Assembly: GCF_003335505.1 (NCBI RefSeq) | Contig: NZ_QPEX01000024.1 | Location: 248,001-312,000 of the forward strand | Length of the DNA stretch: 64,000 nucleotides | Direction of reading: 5' to 3' | DNA from: Bremerella cremea | GTDB lineage: Bacteria; Planctomycetota; Planctomycetia; Pirellulales; Pirellulaceae | Shown here: one piece after another, positions 28,135 through 39,527 of the stretch | Numbering within the stretch: position 1 is the stretch's first letter | How the letters are laid out: each line of letters opens with the position of its first letter | Translations under genes and position numbers: made by a program | The notes under the pieces: generated by a model | Database searches by the model: none | What the model was told of the DNA's origin: nothing | The model's input: only the letters and a program-made list of their open reading frames with translations

Positions 28135-28423
28135 ACGTCTTGCCTTTCACAGATGCCAAGCCAGTAGAAGGTTACCTTTGTTTTGGCGGCGTCTGACTTC
28201 GATTCCGAAGAAAATTAGCCTTTAAAGCACACCGAAAGAAAAGTATTTAAATCACAAGATATCACAGCGGAAGGTTACCAATTGAAGTCTATCGATCCGA
28301 CCCAACGATCCAGAAAACCTCTACCGAATCTCCTTGCATCGCGCTGTTATAACCGTTCAACTAGACTGTGCGCGGATTTTGGATTTGTCCGTTCCCCCTG
28401 TCTGGAATACGAGGAGATACCTC

Positions 28424-29488
28424 ATGCGACGTTCGTCTTTGGCTGCTGCGGCTGGTTTTGCCCTGCTGCTGTGTGCGAGTTCGGTTTATGCGATCGACTT
28501 GCCTGGCTTTTCGGTTGGTGAAGTGAAATTGAAGTCGGCTGGGCCTTTGGCTTTCGCCCCGGACAATACCTTGATCGTCGGCGATCCGAAGGCCGCGATG
28601 GTCTATGCGATTCAGCTAGGCAAAGAAACCGCTCAGCCCCCAGCCAAGCTCGAAATGACCCTGCCGGACGATCTGCAAGTGGCCGACTTGGCCGTTAGCC
28701 CGGACACCGGCGTCATCTATCTTTCGGTCAACGAAGGAGGCGAAGGCAAAATCATGCGGGTTGACGGCGAGAAACTGTCGCCGGTCGCACTCGATAAGGT
28801 CTCGCGTGCTTCGGCGCAATTGGCAAACGCCCCCGAAGACAAAGTGGTCGGCGAAGGTCGCCGTCGGGGCAACCCTCGCAACGAATCGATCACCGACTTG
28901 GCATATGTCGACAACCAAGTGATCGTCACCGGACGTACCTCAGGCGAAGCCTCGGCTGGCGTGCATGCGATTCCTTACCCCTTCCAAGAGGAAGGCTCCG
29001 CCACGTCGATTGAAATCTATCACGCTGCCCATGGCCGTTACGAAGACAGTGCCGTGGCTCGCGTGTTTGTGCCGTTCACCATCGATGGCAAGCCACACTT
29101 GCTTGCTGGTTTCACCTGCACGCCGCTGGTGAAATTTCCCCTGGGCGAAATTGCCAAAGCGACGTCGACTTACCGTGGCACCACCGTCGCCGAGCTAGGC
29201 AACCGCAACCAACCGCTCGACATGATTGTGTACGAAAAGGATGGCGACAAGTTCTTACTAATGGCTAACAGCGCCCGTGGCGTGATGAAGGTGAGCACTG
29301 CCGACATCGAACGGAACGAAGGGCTCACCGAGCCTGTCCGTGGCGGCGGAGCAGCTGGTCAGAAGTACGAATCGATCGACGATTGGCAAGGCGTGGTTCA
29401 ACTCGACAAGCTGAACGATACGACCGCCGTCATCATCACCAAAGCCGACGGCCAACCAACCGTACTGAAAACGGTCGAATTGCCGTAA
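28424..29488 (+). CDS. secreted protein of unknown function
   Basis: The 354-residue protein has a signal peptide (MRRSSLAAAAGFALLLCASS then VYAID), and GAGGAG at 28411-28416 is 7 bases before the ATG, deciding the start against 28334. The mature part is beta-rich with repeated blocks such as LIVGDPKAAMVYAIQLG and GVIYLSVNEGG, like the blades of a beta-propeller. No catalytic motif is recognised. It has a strong terminator after it, so it is probably a single-gene unit. Confidence 0.75.
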   Translation: MRRSSLAAAAGFALLLCASSVYAIDLPGFSVGEVKLKSAGPLAFAPDNTLIVGDPKAAMVYAIQLGKETAQPPAKLEMTLPDDLQVADLAVSPDTGVIYLSVNEGGEGKIMRVDGEKLSPVALDKVSRASAQLANAPEDKVVGEGRRRGNPRNESITDLAYVDNQVIVTGRTSGEASAGVHAIPYPFQEEGSATSIEIYHAAHGRYEDSAVARVFVPFTIDGKPHLLAGFTCTPLVKFPLGEIAKATSTYRGTTVAELGNRNQPLDMIVYEKDGDKFLLMANSARGVMKVSTADIERNEGLTEPVRGGGAAGQKYESIDDWQGVVQLDKLNDTTAVIITKADGQPTVLKTVELP

Positions 29489-29522
29489 CGCATCGCAAGT
29501 CGCAATAGCTTCTTCATCGTCC

Positions 29523-29562
29523 CGTTCCCCCTCCCTTCGCAGGGGAGAGGGAACGTTTTTTT
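29523..29562 (+). terminator. intrinsic terminator
   Basis: A GC-rich hairpin (CGTTCCC- and CCTC-containing arms, loop near TTCG) ends in TTTTTTT at 29556-29562, after the secreted protein gene. The following 270 bases to the SUFU gene start hold no ORF that I would call. Confidence 0.88.
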
Positions 29563-29831
29563 GTGAAACACAACAAACAAGCCGTGCGGTGCCTTCTTAA
29601 CGCACCCGAGTTTGTTCTAACGCTTACCAGCCACCAATGTATGGTAACTCAGGCGATCTCCGGCAGGCGGCTGGCAGGTTTTCCCGCCGCCAGTTTGCGT
29701 TTCTACGCTTTCATCGCTTGATCTTCGTCTGGCAAGGCTAGGTACGTCGAGGCGCACCCTACGAGACGCTGGGCCAGTATAATAGCCTGTTCTTGTGTTG
29801 TACGTTCCCATTTTTTACCTGCCAAGCTTTC

Positions 29832-30590
29832 ATGAGTCTCTTTGCGAAAATCAAATCGTTCTTCACCGCCAGCGGCAGCGCCGCCGCTCCGCAGCAGGAA
29901 GCGGCCGACCGCCATTGGCAAGAAGTCTACGACGCACGGGCAGCGTTCTACGAGCAGCACTTCGGCCCGTTGCCAGACGACATCCTGAAGCTCGGGCACC
30001 TGTTCGGTGTGTGGCCAGGAGGCGGGCTCTACGTGATTCCGGCTAGCAAGCTGGGCGAAGGAATGTACGCGTACACTACGTTCGGCCTGACCAACCCGGA
30101 CATGCCAACCACGACTACACTGATCGAGTGCGACGAAGCCTGTGACGAGCAAGGAAGGCCAAACCAGACGACCACTAGTCTCGGCCCGAAGCAGCCAGCC
30201 GAGACGCCGGAAGGAGCAGCCGGGTATGGTTACGAATTGATGATCGTCGCCCAGGAAAACGCCGAGTGGCCGATTTGGGTATTGCAGTGGGCGGTAGGAG
30301 CAGAGTTGCTGAGCGATGCCGGTATTCTTGGCCGCGTGGAAGAATTCAACGGACTGACGGTCGAAGGCATTCAAGTTGGTTGCGGCGACGAAGCGAATCT
30401 GCTGATCGCCAAGGCCCGCGAGCCGCTTCCTGCTGGCGTTCAACTTCCCAACGGCAACATGGACCTTCTAATCGCCACCGTCATCACCAACGAAGAAATG
30501 CAATGGGGCATGGAAAACGGTCGAGCCGCTTTGCTCGACCGACTAGCGGAAGCTGGAGTTGGACAGACGAGTGTGCGTGAGCGCGTGTAA
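29832..30590 (+). CDS. Suppressor-of-fused (SUFU) domain protein
   Basis: The 252-residue protein matches the SUFU fold seen in bacteria: TTFGLTNPDMPTTTTLIECD in the middle with a following GYELMIVAQE, and a C-terminal region GMENGRAALLDRL. SUFU-domain bacterial proteins are often found with toxin immunity or signalling functions. The ATG at 29832 (MSLFAKIKSFF) is chosen over an upstream codon at 29793, which would add 13 residues. It is convergent with the ABC permease gene, 14 bases apart. The function is unknown. Confidence 0.72.
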   Translation: MSLFAKIKSFFTASGSAAAPQQEAADRHWQEVYDARAAFYEQHFGPLPDDILKLGHLFGVWPGGGLYVIPASKLGEGMYAYTTFGLTNPDMPTTTTLIECDEACDEQGRPNQTTTSLGPKQPAETPEGAAGYGYELMIVAQENAEWPIWVLQWAVGAELLSDAGILGRVEEFNGLTVEGIQVGCGDEANLLIAKAREPLPAGVQLPNGNMDLLIATVITNEEMQWGMENGRAALLDRLAEAGVGQTSVRERV

Positions 30591-30604
30591 CCCAGCGAAA
30601 TCCG

Positions 30605-31726
30605 CTAGGCCATACTGCCAATCGTTTTGCGAAAGCGGAATAGCGCGAAGCTGAAAAACACAGTTCCGATTACCCCTAGCCCAAGCATCTGCCACCAAAC
30701 GATGCTAAGGCTTGCCCCGCGAAACAAGATGGCCTGGGCCAAGATCACGAAATGCGTGTTAGGGGCCAACAGCATCACATACTGCACAAATTCTGGCATA
30801 CTTTCACGCGGCGTCGTGCCACCGGAAAGCAATTGCAGCGGCAAGTAGATCAAGATCAATAAGAGCCCAAACTGAGGCATCGAGCGGGCAAACGTCCCCA
30901 GGAAGATTCCCATAGAGGTCGTAGCGTAAAGCTGCAAGGCCGTGGCGATCATGAACAACACCAGCGAACCATGCAACGGTGTTTCTAGTGCCAAGTGAAT
31001 AACGAATAGCAGCGATGCCATGCTGGCCAATAAAACGATTAACCCCATCGACCAAATCTTGCTGACCATGATTTCCAGCGGCGTGACAGGCATGACAAGC
31101 AAATGCTCGACGGTTCCTCGCTCACGTTCGCGAATAAGCGCTGCCCCGGTCAAGATGATCGAAAGCAACGTGATGTGGTCGATTAATTTCATCACGGCGC
31201 CAAACCACGATTTGCGCAGCTCTTGGTTGAAACGCACGCGAACCACCAGGCCGATCGGCAGTTCGTGGTTATCGCGATAGCGACTGACAAACTTGTTCAC
31301 CTCGGCATCGACGATCGTCTGAATGTAGCCACTTCCATTGAATGCCTGGCTCATCCGCGTTGCATCCACATTCAGCTGAATCACCGGCTGCCGACCCGCC
31401 AAGACATCGCGTTGGAAGTTGGGGGGGATATCTAGCGCGAAAGTATCGAGCCCCTCGTCCATCCTTGTGTCCATCTGATCTTGTGTGACCATGTTGGGCG
31501 GCAGGAAATAAGGAGAAAGAAAGGCCCCCACAATCCGAGTCGAAAGGGGAGATTGATCTTCATCGACAATCGCGATAGGTGCCTGATTCAGCGTCTCTGG
31601 CTGAGCGGTCGCACCGGCATACACCGAAAAAGTAAATGCAAAGAGTATCAGTAACAGCAGCGTCGGATCACGAGCCACGCTCCACAGCTCTTTGACTCCT
31701 AAGTGAATGATATTACCAATGTTCAT
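30605..31726 (-). CDS. ABC-2 type transporter permease (YhhJ-like)
   Basis: The 373-residue permease has one N-terminal helix, a large periplasmic loop (about 40-175) and five helices at the C-terminus. The loop holds NPA-like ABC-2 motifs, for example LTGAALIRERERGTVEHLLVM in the region 195-215, the cytosolic loop characteristic of ABC-2 permeases. It starts 2 bases after the stop of the fused ABC gene and is the last gene of the export operon, corresponding to yhhJ in the E. coli yhiI-rbbA-yhhJ order. Confidence 0.88.
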   Translation of the reverse strand: MNIGNIIHLGVKELWSVARDPTLLLLILFAFTFSVYAGATAQPETLNQAPIAIVDEDQSPLSTRIVGAFLSPYFLPPNMVTQDQMDTRMDEGLDTFALDIPPNFQRDVLAGRQPVIQLNVDATRMSQAFNGSGYIQTIVDAEVNKFVSRYRDNHELPIGLVVRVRFNQELRKSWFGAVMKLIDHITLLSIILTGAALIRERERGTVEHLLVMPVTPLEIMVSKIWSMGLIVLLASMASLLFVIHLALETPLHGSLVLFMIATALQLYATTSMGIFLGTFARSMPQFGLLLILIYLPLQLLSGGTTPRESMPEFVQYVMLLAPNTHFVILAQAILFRGASLSIVWWQMLGLGVIGTVFFSFALFRFRKTIGSMA

Positions 31727-31728
31727 CG

Positions 31729-34488
31729 CTAAGCCTCCTGCTTCCGGAGAAAAGTGACGCTAAGCATCAACATGGCCACCATGAACAGCAGCAAAGGAGG
31801 GTAGGCGTTTTGCAAATCGTAGAGCCCAAGCTCTTTCGAGAAAGCCCCACGAGCAATGATCAGAAAGTATGTGGTTGGATAGATCTCACCAATCCACGCA
31901 CCGCTTCCCTCTAAAGAAGAAACGGGGTCGAGCAAACCGCAAAACTGCACTGCCGGCAAAATGGTAACAATCGCAGTCGCAAAGATGGCGGCAATTTGGC
32001 TTTTCGTGAAGCTGGAAATGAACAGCCCCATCGCCGTTGCACACCCGACATACAACAGCGCACCGAGCGACAATGCCAGAAAACTCCCTGTGATGGGCAC
32101 ACGAAACAGGAAAATCGATAGCAAGCACAAAACCACGAAGTTGAACATCCCAACCGCGATGTAAGGCAACTGCTTGCCCAATAAAAATTCGAGGCGAGTG
32201 ACCGGCGTAACGAACAAATTGGTAATCGAGCCGAGTTCTTTTTCTCGAACCACTGACAACGCCGTGAGCATTGCTGGAATCAAAAGCAGCAGAAGGGGAA
32301 TCACCGCAGGCACCATCGCGTACAAGCTTTCCACGGTGGGGTTGTAGCGATACCGCAACTCGATTTTGGCGGGCTGAACAAGGCTGTCTGCGGTACCAGC
32401 ATGAAGTGCTTTCTCGGCCAGCCATTGTGCGTGCATGGTGCTAACATAACCACGAATCGTCTCGGCCCGCATGGGCATCGCACCATCAATGAAGACCCCG
32501 ATCTCGGCTTTGTCCCCCCGGGCTACGTCCCGAGCAAAACCAGGTGGAATCTCGATTGCCAGGCTCAACTCGCCTGATTGCAAGCGTCGCTCCAATTCAG
32601 CGTCGTCCGTAATCGGAGCCTTTTCGATGAAGTAGCGAGAGCCCGAAATATTCTCGACGTACTCTTGGCTGGTCACTGATTGATCTCTATCAAGCACAGC
32701 AAACGACAGGTCATCGACATCCATGCTAAGGCCGTATCCCATGATCAGCATGAGAATCACAGTGCCGACCAGTGCCATCGTCAGGCGAATCGGATCACGG
32801 CGGACTTCCAGGCCTTCACGCATGCTATAGCTGGCCATGCGGCGGAAACTAAAAGAGCGGCGATCAGGCTTGGAGGACTGGGTCTCTTCGGGTTCAATCG
32901 TGTCGGGATCTGCCTCTTGGCTGTCAGCCTGGCGGGTCGCATCTTCCAGGTAGCCGATAAATGCTTCCTCCAACGAATCGGCCCCTCGCGCAGCGATAAG
33001 CTGAGCAGGTGGATCACTAACGAGCACTTTTCCTGCGTTCATTAACGAAATGCGATCACAACGAGCCGCTTCGTTGACAAAGTGAGTCGAAATGAACACC
33101 GTGACACGATCTCGCCGTGAGAGTTCGGCTAGGTGTCGCCAGAAGTCGTCCCGTGCAATCGGGTCTACCCCAGAGGTTGGTTCATCGAGAATTAAAATAG
33201 CCGGGCGATGAATCAAAGCAACCGCTAACGACAAACGTTGACGTTGTCCCAGTGGCAGCGAATTGGGCAATTGATCGATGACATTTTCCAGGCCAAACCG
33301 CTGCACCATTTCGGCGACCCGCTGCGGAATTTCGGAAGGTTTGAGCTGAAAAAGCCGCGCATGCAGCACCAGATTTTGCCTGACCGTAAGTTCGCTATAC
33401 AGCGAAAACGATTGCGACATATAGCCAACCTGACGGCGAACGGCCATGTCTTGCGCGTCGATCGTCTTGCCTAACAGCTTGGCCTGACCAGAGGTCGCCG
33501 GAAGCAGGCCGGTCAGCATTTTCATCGTCGTCGTCTTGCCGCAGCCATTCGAGCCAAGGAAGCCGAAGATCTCTCCCTGCTGAATCCGAAAGTCGACATG
33601 ATCGACCGCGACGAAATCGCCAAACTGCTTTGTAAGCCCTTGTGCTTCAATAACAACAAGATCGTGATCGGCTTGGCGTGGCTGAATGTCAACCGCTTGA
33701 TGACCTTGGCGTTTCTCTTCGGGCAAAAGCTGGATGAACGCTTCGTCTAGATTGGTCGAACCCGTGTTTTTTAGCAGCTCGTCGGGGGTCCCTACCGAGA
33801 GAATCTGGCCGTCGTCCATGGCCACCAATTGGTCGAAAGCGGCAGCTTCGTCCATGTAGGAGGTGGCCACCAACACACTCATGCCTGGTCGCGTTGCCCG
33901 AATACGGGTGATCAGTTCCCAGAATTGTCGGCGTGAAAGAGGATCGACACCGGTGGTCGGCTCGTCCAGAATCAACAGGTCAGGGTCATGAATCAGAGCG
34001 CAGCAAAGACCGAGCTTCTGCTTCATCCCGCCAGAGAGCTTGCCAGCGGGGCGATCTTGAAAACGTGAGAGCCCCGTACTTGCGAGCAGCGACTGAATTC
34101 GATGCAAACGCTCGGCACGCCGCTGGCCAAACAAGCGACCAAAGAAGTCGACATTCTCGAACACCGACAGCGTAGCGTAAAGATTGCGACCCAGCCCTTG
34201 AGGCATGTATGCAATCTGCGGACAAACGGCCCGTCGGTGATCGGCGCTCCGCATGTCGCCCCCCAAAACCGACACGTTGCCGGTTTGGACCTTTCGTGCG
34301 CCAGATACCAACGCCAAGAGACTCGACTTACCGACACCATCAGGCCCAATCAGGCCGATCATCTTGCCTGCTGGAATCTTTAAGTGTATGGAGTTGAGCG
34401 CGCAGGTCTCGCCGTAATGCAAGCTGACATTTCCTAGCCGCGCGACGAAATCGTCTGGCGGTTGCAATCTGTCTGCGGGCTCGCTCAT
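31729..34488 (-). CDS. fused ABC transporter with two ATPase domains and permease (RbbA-like)
   Basis: The 919-residue protein has two ABC ATPase domains followed by an ABC-2 permease domain. Walker A sites are GPDGVGKSS (first) and GSNGCGKTT (second). The first signature is [11 protein letters not shown], while the second is [11 protein letters not shown], lacking the canonical LSGG serine, so hydrolysis is likely asymmetric. After about residue 570 the ABC-2 permease domain begins, with a first helix, long loop and five helices ([17 protein letters not shown] is the ABC-2 cytosolic loop). This is the RbbA architecture, long annotated as ribosome-associated ATPase. Its ATG overlaps the HlyD stop by 4 bases. 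Confidence 0.9.
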   Translation of the reverse strand: MSEPADRLQPPDDFVARLGNVSLHYGETCALNSIHLKIPAGKMIGLIGPDGVGKSSLLALVSGARKVQTGNVSVLGGDMRSADHRRAVCPQIAYMPQGLGRNLYATLSVFENVDFFGRLFGQRRAERLHRIQSLLASTGLSRFQDRPAGKLSGGMKQKLGLCCALIHDPDLLILDEPTTGVDPLSRRQFWELITRIRATRPGMSVLVATSYMDEAAAFDQLVAMDDGQILSVGTPDELLKNTGSTNLDEAFIQLLPEEKRQGHQAVDIQPRQADHDLVVIEAQGLTKQFGDFVAVDHVDFRIQQGEIFGFLGSNGCGKTTTMKMLTGLLPATSGQAKLLGKTIDAQDMAVRRQVGYMSQSFSLYSELTVRQNLVLHARLFQLKPSEIPQRVAEMVQRFGLENVIDQLPNSLPLGQRQRLSLAVALIHRPAILILDEPTSGVDPIARDDFWRHLAELSRRDRVTVFISTHFVNEAARCDRISLMNAGKVLVSDPPAQLIAARGADSLEEAFIGYLEDATRQADSQEADPDTIEPEETQSSKPDRRSFSFRRMASYSMREGLEVRRDPIRLTMALVGTVILMLIMGYGLSMDVDDLSFAVLDRDQSVTSQEYVENISGSRYFIEKAPITDDAELERRLQSGELSLAIEIPPGFARDVARGDKAEIGVFIDGAMPMRAETIRGYVSTMHAQWLAEKALHAGTADSLVQPAKIELRYRYNPTVESLYAMVPAVIPLLLLLIPAMLTALSVVREKELGSITNLFVTPVTRLEFLLGKQLPYIAVGMFNFVVLCLLSIFLFRVPITGSFLALSLGALLYVGCATAMGLFISSFTKSQIAAIFATAIVTILPAVQFCGLLDPVSSLEGSGAWIGEIYPTTYFLIIARGAFSKELGLYDLQNAYPPLLLFMVAMLMLSVTFLRKQEA

Positions 34489-35555
34489 TCAGGAACCTTT
34501 ACCTGCAAACGTTCTGGCCACTGCTTTGTCTCATCCAGACGAACGTAGGCCATGCCTGGCAGGCCAGTTTTGACGCTGCGAATATGCTTCTTCAAAAGCT
34601 CAGGATCGATCTGAGCTTTGAGGCGGAACATCAGCTTTTGGCGTTCCTCTTCGGTTTCTACCGTCTTAGGCGTGAACTGAGCGACATCCGAGACAAACGT
34701 GATCTTCGCAGGAATGACATATTGCGGCACGGCATCCAAAATAATCCGAGCTTCGGCACCGAGCGAAACCTGACCAGCCTGCAGAGTCGGTAGGTAGAAG
34801 GTCATGTACACGTCTTCGAGATCGACCATGTTCAAGACTTTTCCCCCGGAAGAAAGGACTTCGCCTGGCTGGGCAATTCGATACTGCACGCGGCAATTGC
34901 GAGGTGAGGTCAAAGTGCAATCTTTGATGTCAGCTTCCAGGCGTTCGATCTTGGCTTGGGCGGCGTTAACAGAAGCGTCGGCCTGAATGACCTGCGATTG
35001 AGCCGTTTTGATGGCAGATTCCGCGCCAGCGACATTGGCATTCGCCGCTTCGACGGCGGCTTCCGCTCCGAAAAAGCCCGCTTGTTCGGTATCGAGTTCC
35101 TCTGCGGAAATCGCGTCCTTCTCGATCAGAGCCTGGGCTCGTTTGTATTTGCGATCGGCCAGATTAAGCTCGGCCTTGCGCTGCTTGACTAGCGACTCGG
35201 CTGCCAGCTTTTCACTTTCCCGCTGACTAACGGCGCTCTTGGCCGTATCGACGGCGGTCTTGGCTCGGTTAAGATCGGCTTGGGCTTCACGCAATTGGGC
35301 GTTCAGCACGTCGGTGTCCATCACGGCGAGCGTTTGGCCAGGGATGACGAAATCTCCTTCGTCGACCATCACCTGTACCAACCGGCCAGCCGTTTTTGTG
35401 GCGGCGTCAATCTCGACGGCTTCGATGCGGCCATTGCTTGCCGCGAAGCCAGGAGGCAGCGGAGGCGTTTGAGAGGATTGCCATGCCCAGTAGGCGAGCC
35501 CTCCTCCTGCGGCGATTAGCACAAGCGTAATAATCGTCCATTGATTTTGGCTCAT
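34485..35555 (-). CDS. HlyD family secretion/membrane fusion protein (YhiI-like)
   Basis: The 356-residue periplasmic adaptor has one N-terminal membrane anchor ([19 protein letters not shown]), a lipoyl/barrel pair split around a long alpha-helical hairpin (about 70-205, rich in Ala/Lys/Gln/Glu heptads) and a C-terminal beta-barrel. [16 protein letters not shown] is the biotinyl-lipoyl motif. It is the first gene of the three-gene operon with the RbbA-like ABC protein and its permease, and would link them across the periplasm. Confidence 0.92.
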   Translation of the reverse strand: MSQNQWTIITLVLIAAGGGLAYWAWQSSQTPPLPPGFAASNGRIEAVEIDAATKTAGRLVQVMVDEGDFVIPGQTLAVMDTDVLNAQLREAQADLNRAKTAVDTAKSAVSQRESEKLAAESLVKQRKAELNLADRKYKRAQALIEKDAISAEELDTEQAGFFGAEAAVEAANANVAGAESAIKTAQSQVIQADASVNAAQAKIERLEADIKDCTLTSPRNCRVQYRIAQPGEVLSSGGKVLNMVDLEDVYMTFYLPTLQAGQVSLGAEARIILDAVPQYVIPAKITFVSDVAQFTPKTVETEEERQKLMFRLKAQIDPELLKKHIRSVKTGLPGMAYVRLDETKQWPERLQVKVPE

Positions 35556-35930
35556 TGGTTCTCTCTCCTGCGTGCTACGGCACGCTCAGCATGAGCCCCT
35601 GAATCCTCGGCTGCCATGCAGAGTAACGCTGCACAGTTTATCGCAACCGCTTCTTCTAGGGGCGTGAAATTCAAGTGTGTGGGTTGCGTCATGGACGCGA
35701 CCATCACGAGGCCAAGCATGGCATTTGCGCAGGCCTCTGAGAATTGAACGTCTTACTTTTCCCAAGAGCAAACCGGAATAAGGAACTTCACGGGTCACCG
35801 TAAGTAATTTAGGCCGCATAAGCCAATTTGCGCTTTCCTTGCGCTTGCCGCTAGAGAGAAATGGGGGGGATGTACGAGGAACCCCAGCACAGCCGAGTAA
35901 TCATTCTCTCATGATATATCCATCCCAACG
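35556..35930. other. intergenic region upstream of export operon
   Basis: About 375 bases before the clpC terminator hold the promoter of the minus-strand export operon. No ORF here has a plausible protein: a 77-codon minus frame at 35586-35819 has no family resemblance. I saw no clear repressor palindrome. Confidence 0.4.
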
Positions 35931-35962
35931 AAAAAGGCCTCGCATGAAAGCGAGGCCTTTTT
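35931..35962. terminator. bidirectional intrinsic terminator after clpC
   Basis: Arms AAAAAGGCCTCGC (35931-35943) and GCGAGGCCTTTTT (35950-35962) form a perfect 13-bp stem with A and T runs at both ends; it ends clpC (minus strand). Confidence 0.9.
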
Positions 35963-35994
35963 GTATTTCAGGAAACGGGTAAGCAGCGAAAGCA

Positions 35995-38580
35995 CTAAGC
36001 TTCGTCGCCGCCCCCTTCACTCCCTTCGCCACCGGAACCGGCGCCAACGGCTTCTTCCGCAGCGGGCTCTTGGAGCGAACCTTTGAAGTCGAGACGAATG
36101 GGCTTGCCTTCGTCGTTGAAGATCGCATCGACCGTGATGGTATCCATCCCCTGGAACTCACCCTTGAGCAGTTCTTCGGAAAGTGGATCTTCGATCGAAT
36201 TTTCGATCGCGCGACGCAATGGACGAGCACCGAAATCTTGTCCCTTGTCCGACTGGTTGCTGCGGCGGATGATCAAATCCTTGGCAGCGTCGGTTAGGGT
36301 CAGGTTGTAGCCACGTTCTTCCAAGCGTTCGCGAACCTTGGCCAGTTCCAGGTCGATGACCTGCTTCAAGTCTTCCTTCGTCAGGTGATGGAAGATGATG
36401 ACCTGATCCAAACGGTTGATGAACTCGGGACGGAAGACCTTGCCGATTTCTTCTTCGACACGGACCTTCATGCTTTCGTACTCAGCACCTTCATCAGGGG
36501 CTTGGAAGCCGAAGGCCGATTCGTTCTTGATCGCGCCGGCACCAGCATTGGTGGTCATGATCAAGATCACGTTCCGGAAGTCAACGTTGCGACCGAAGCT
36601 GTCGGTCAGGCGGCCTTCTTCCATCACTTGCAAAAGCATGTTGAAGACATCGGGGTGCGCCTTTTCGATTTCGTCCAGCAGGACAACCGCATAAGGACGG
36701 CGACGAATCTTCTCGGTCAGCTGACCACCTTCTTCGTAACCAACGTATCCCGGAGGGGCACCAATCAGACGGCTGACGTTGTGCTTCTCCATGTATTCGG
36801 ACATGTCGATTTGAATCAGGGCGTCGGCATCACCGAACATGAATTCAGCCAAGGCCTTGGCCAATAACGTTTTACCCACACCGGTAGGCCCGGCGAAGAC
36901 AAACGTACCGGTCGGACGCTTGGGATCTTTCAAACCGCTACGGCTACGGCGAACGGCCTTCGAGATCGCCTTGATGGCGTCGTCTTGGCTAATCACCTTC
37001 TTATGCAGAACGTCTTCCATCTGCATCAGCCGCATGCTGTCTTCGGTACTCATACGAGTCAGCGGAATGCCGGTCATTTTGCTGACCACTTCGGCAATCA
37101 CTTCTTCGTCGACAACGCCATCTTTCTGGCGGCTCTTGGCCTGCCATTCTTTGACGATGTCTTCCTTCTTTTTCTTAAGCTTGTCAGCCTGATCGCGAAG
37201 GGAAGCCGCCTTTTCAAAGTCTTGGTCGGCGACCGCTTGTTCCTTCTTGCGATTAAGGTTCTCGACTTCTTCGTCGATCTCTTTTAGATCCGGCGGACGG
37301 GTCATCACGCGAAGCCGCACGCGAGCACCAGCTTCGTCGATTACGTCGATCGCTTTGTCTGGTAGGCAGCGTCCGGTGATGTATCGATCCGAGTATTCAG
37401 CTGCGGCAACGATAGCGTCGTCGGTGATTTGCACGTTATGGTGCTCTTCGTACCGATCGCGCAGCCCTTTGAGGATCTCGACCGTTTCGTCCTTCGAGGC
37501 CGGGTCGACCTGAATCTCTTGGAAACGACGAGCCAAGGCGCTGTCCTTCTCGATGTACTTGCGGTACTCGTCGAGGGTAGTCGCACCGATGCACTGGATT
37601 TCGCCACGGGCCAAAGCTGGCTTCAAGACGTTGGCCGCGTCGATCGCACCTTCAGCACCACCAGCACCGACCAGAGTGTGCAACTCGTCGATGAACAGAA
37701 TCGTATTCTTGGCGCGACGAACTTCGTTCATCACGGCCTTGATACGTTCTTCAAACTGACCGCGGTACTTGGTACCGGCAACCATCATCGCCAAGTCGAG
37801 CACAACGATTCGCTTGTCGGCCAACAGTTCCGGCACTTCGCCGTCGATCACGCGTTGGGCGAAACCTTCGACGATGGCCGTTTTACCGACACCAGCTTCC
37901 CCCAGCAAAACCGGGTTGTTCTTGGTTCGGCGGCAAAGCACTTGAATGGCCCGTTCGATTTCGCGTTGGCGACCGATGACCGGATCGAGGTTCCCCTTCT
38001 TGGCCAACTCGGTCAAGTCTCGACCGAAGCTATCCAAGGCCGGAGTCTTGCTTTTGCTGCCTTTGCCAGGAGCGCCACTGGGGTCAGAAACACCCCCAGG
38101 CTCGCCACGACCTTCGCGGCTGCTGTCCCCTTCCATGCCGTGCCCTAACAGGTTCAGCACTTCTTCGCGGACATCTTCCAGCTTCAAACCCAAGTTCATC
38201 AGTACCTGGGCGGCAACGCCTTCTTGCTCGCGCAAGAGCCCCAGCAAGATATGCTCGGTACCGACGTAGTTATGGTTTAGATTACGGGCCTCTTCCATCG
38301 AATACTCGATGACTTTCTTAGCCCGTGGAGTTTGCGGTAGCTTGCCCATGGTCACCATATCGGGACCCGATTGGACCAGCTTCTCGACTTCCAGGCGAAT
38401 TTTGCGGAGGTCGACTTCCAACGTTTTTAATACGTTGGCGGCCACACCGCTTCCTTCTTTGATGAGCCCCAGAAGGATGTGCTCGGTTCCGATGTATTCG
38501 TGGTTGAACCGCTGGGCCTCTTGATTGGCCAGCTGCATCACCTTGCGAGCACGATCAGTAAATCGTTCGTACATGGTCAT
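35995..38580 (-). CDS. clpC: ATP-dependent Clp protease ATP-binding subunit ClpC
   Basis: The 861-residue AAA+ unfoldase feeds substrates to ClpP. Order: two Clp N-terminal repeats (about 1-145; [20 protein letters not shown] and [20 protein letters not shown]), AAA domain 1 with GEAGVGKTA, a short ClpC-type middle domain with a UVR motif ([20 protein letters not shown], about 430-455), AAA domain 2 with [17 protein letters not shown], and the C-terminal D2 small domain. The C-terminus is extended and Gly/Glu-rich ([16 protein letters not shown]), beyond the B. subtilis ClpC end. Either ATG in MTMYERF could be used. It follows a membrane TPR gene by 65 bases on the same strand. Confidence 0.96.
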   Translation of the reverse strand: MTMYERFTDRARKVMQLANQEAQRFNHEYIGTEHILLGLIKEGSGVAANVLKTLEVDLRKIRLEVEKLVQSGPDMVTMGKLPQTPRAKKVIEYSMEEARNLNHNYVGTEHILLGLLREQEGVAAQVLMNLGLKLEDVREEVLNLLGHGMEGDSSREGRGEPGGVSDPSGAPGKGSKSKTPALDSFGRDLTELAKKGNLDPVIGRQREIERAIQVLCRRTKNNPVLLGEAGVGKTAIVEGFAQRVIDGEVPELLADKRIVVLDLAMMVAGTKYRGQFEERIKAVMNEVRRAKNTILFIDELHTLVGAGGAEGAIDAANVLKPALARGEIQCIGATTLDEYRKYIEKDSALARRFQEIQVDPASKDETVEILKGLRDRYEEHHNVQITDDAIVAAAEYSDRYITGRCLPDKAIDVIDEAGARVRLRVMTRPPDLKEIDEEVENLNRKKEQAVADQDFEKAASLRDQADKLKKKKEDIVKEWQAKSRQKDGVVDEEVIAEVVSKMTGIPLTRMSTEDSMRLMQMEDVLHKKVISQDDAIKAISKAVRRSRSGLKDPKRPTGTFVFAGPTGVGKTLLAKALAEFMFGDADALIQIDMSEYMEKHNVSRLIGAPPGYVGYEEGGQLTEKIRRRPYAVVLLDEIEKAHPDVFNMLLQVMEEGRLTDSFGRNVDFRNVILIMTTNAGAGAIKNESAFGFQAPDEGAEYESMKVRVEEEIGKVFRPEFINRLDQVIIFHHLTKEDLKQVIDLELAKVRERLEERGYNLTLTDAAKDLIIRRSNQSDKGQDFGARPLRRAIENSIEDPLSEELLKGEFQGMDTITVDAIFNDEGKPIRLDFKGSLQEPAAEEAVGAGSGGEGSEGGGDEA

Positions 38581-38645
38581 CCGTCCTCATATCGAGTTGG
38601 CGACTGCTTCAGCTACTGTCTATCCAACTCTATGTTGTCTCACAA

Positions 38646-39269
38646 TTACGCGGCTTCCGGTAGGCTGGGTCTGCCACTCTCCGCGTTTTGTTCACCCAAG
38701 TTTGTTGCTGTAGTCTTTGATGCTACAGCTTGGGCCTCCGTTTCCCCTTCTTCTCGCTCGGAAAGAAGCTGCTTCTCACGGTGGATCTCAAACCACCAGC
38801 GTCTGCTGGCATCGAGACGCTCGAGCCGGTCGAGGATCTCTCGCGCTTCTTCAAATTGCTTCATATGTCGCTTTAGCGTCGCTAATAATAACAACGCCTC
38901 GGCATCGTCAGGCTCGCGCCGCAATAGCCGCAATAAAACGGCCTCGGCCTGATACCACTGACCTTTCAAATAGGAGGACTGGGCAGTCTGGAAAAGCTGA
39001 TCAATCGTGGCATCAATGGCATCCCAACTCCCCGAAGCGAGTCGAGCCCCCATCCAAATACTGTTGACCAGCCAGAAGCCGAGAACCAAATACCAGAGTC
39101 CGCTACGGATCCAGACGTTTCCTAGCTCTGGCCAAACCCCCTTGGAAACTAGCGCCGCATTCAATAGCAACGTGAATCCTAGAGCCCAAACCAGTCCTGT
39201 CCACCGTCCCCGCAGCCAAAGCTCGCTGAGCCCTGGCCACAAGCACGTAATCCATGGCGTTGATAGCAT
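38646..39269 (-). CDS. membrane protein with TPR-like repeat
   Basis: This 207-residue protein has two membrane helices near the N-terminus (about 27-45 and 55-75) and a helical pair (about 95-165, with YLKGQWYQAEAVLLRLLRRE followed by PDDAEALLLLATLKRHMKQF) that reads as a TPR-like unit, then a basic, low-complexity tail. The ATG at 39269 (MLSTPWITCLW) is chosen; an upstream frame to 39392 adds residues with no resemblance to a membrane protein start. It is upstream of clpC on the same strand. The function is unknown; a scaffolding role for a membrane complex is inference. Confidence 0.65.
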   Translation of the reverse strand: MLSTPWITCLWPGLSELWLRGRWTGLVWALGFTLLLNAALVSKGVWPELGNVWIRSGLWYLVLGFWLVNSIWMGARLASGSWDAIDATIDQLFQTAQSSYLKGQWYQAEAVLLRLLRREPDDAEALLLLATLKRHMKQFEEAREILDRLERLDASRRWWFEIHREKQLLSEREEGETEAQAVASKTTATNLGEQNAESGRPSLPEAA

Positions 39270-39527
39270 CCTTACTATTCCTGAAATGTGCGAAAAGTCG
39301 CTGTGCGTCGACAGACCTCCCGCGAGGAAACGCCGGGGAATTGTAACTTCCGATTCCAACAGGAGCAAGGTAAGTCGGCAGACCGCTTTCACTTAGATAA
39401 ACTAGGTCCATCCGGCAATCGTTACCAACCGCTCATTCCACGGGCTGCCCCTGCCATCTGGCCCCTTAAATACCGCTAAATCGGTATGATCTTTACCGGG
39501 TAACCAGTTCCCCAAATCGAAATTGCC

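Noticed and set aside
39393..39527. TPP riboswitch upstream of thiE
   Set aside because: The conserved CUGAGA and ACCUGAUCUGG-type segments are absent from the short leader; only a small TACCG/CGGTA hairpin is seen.
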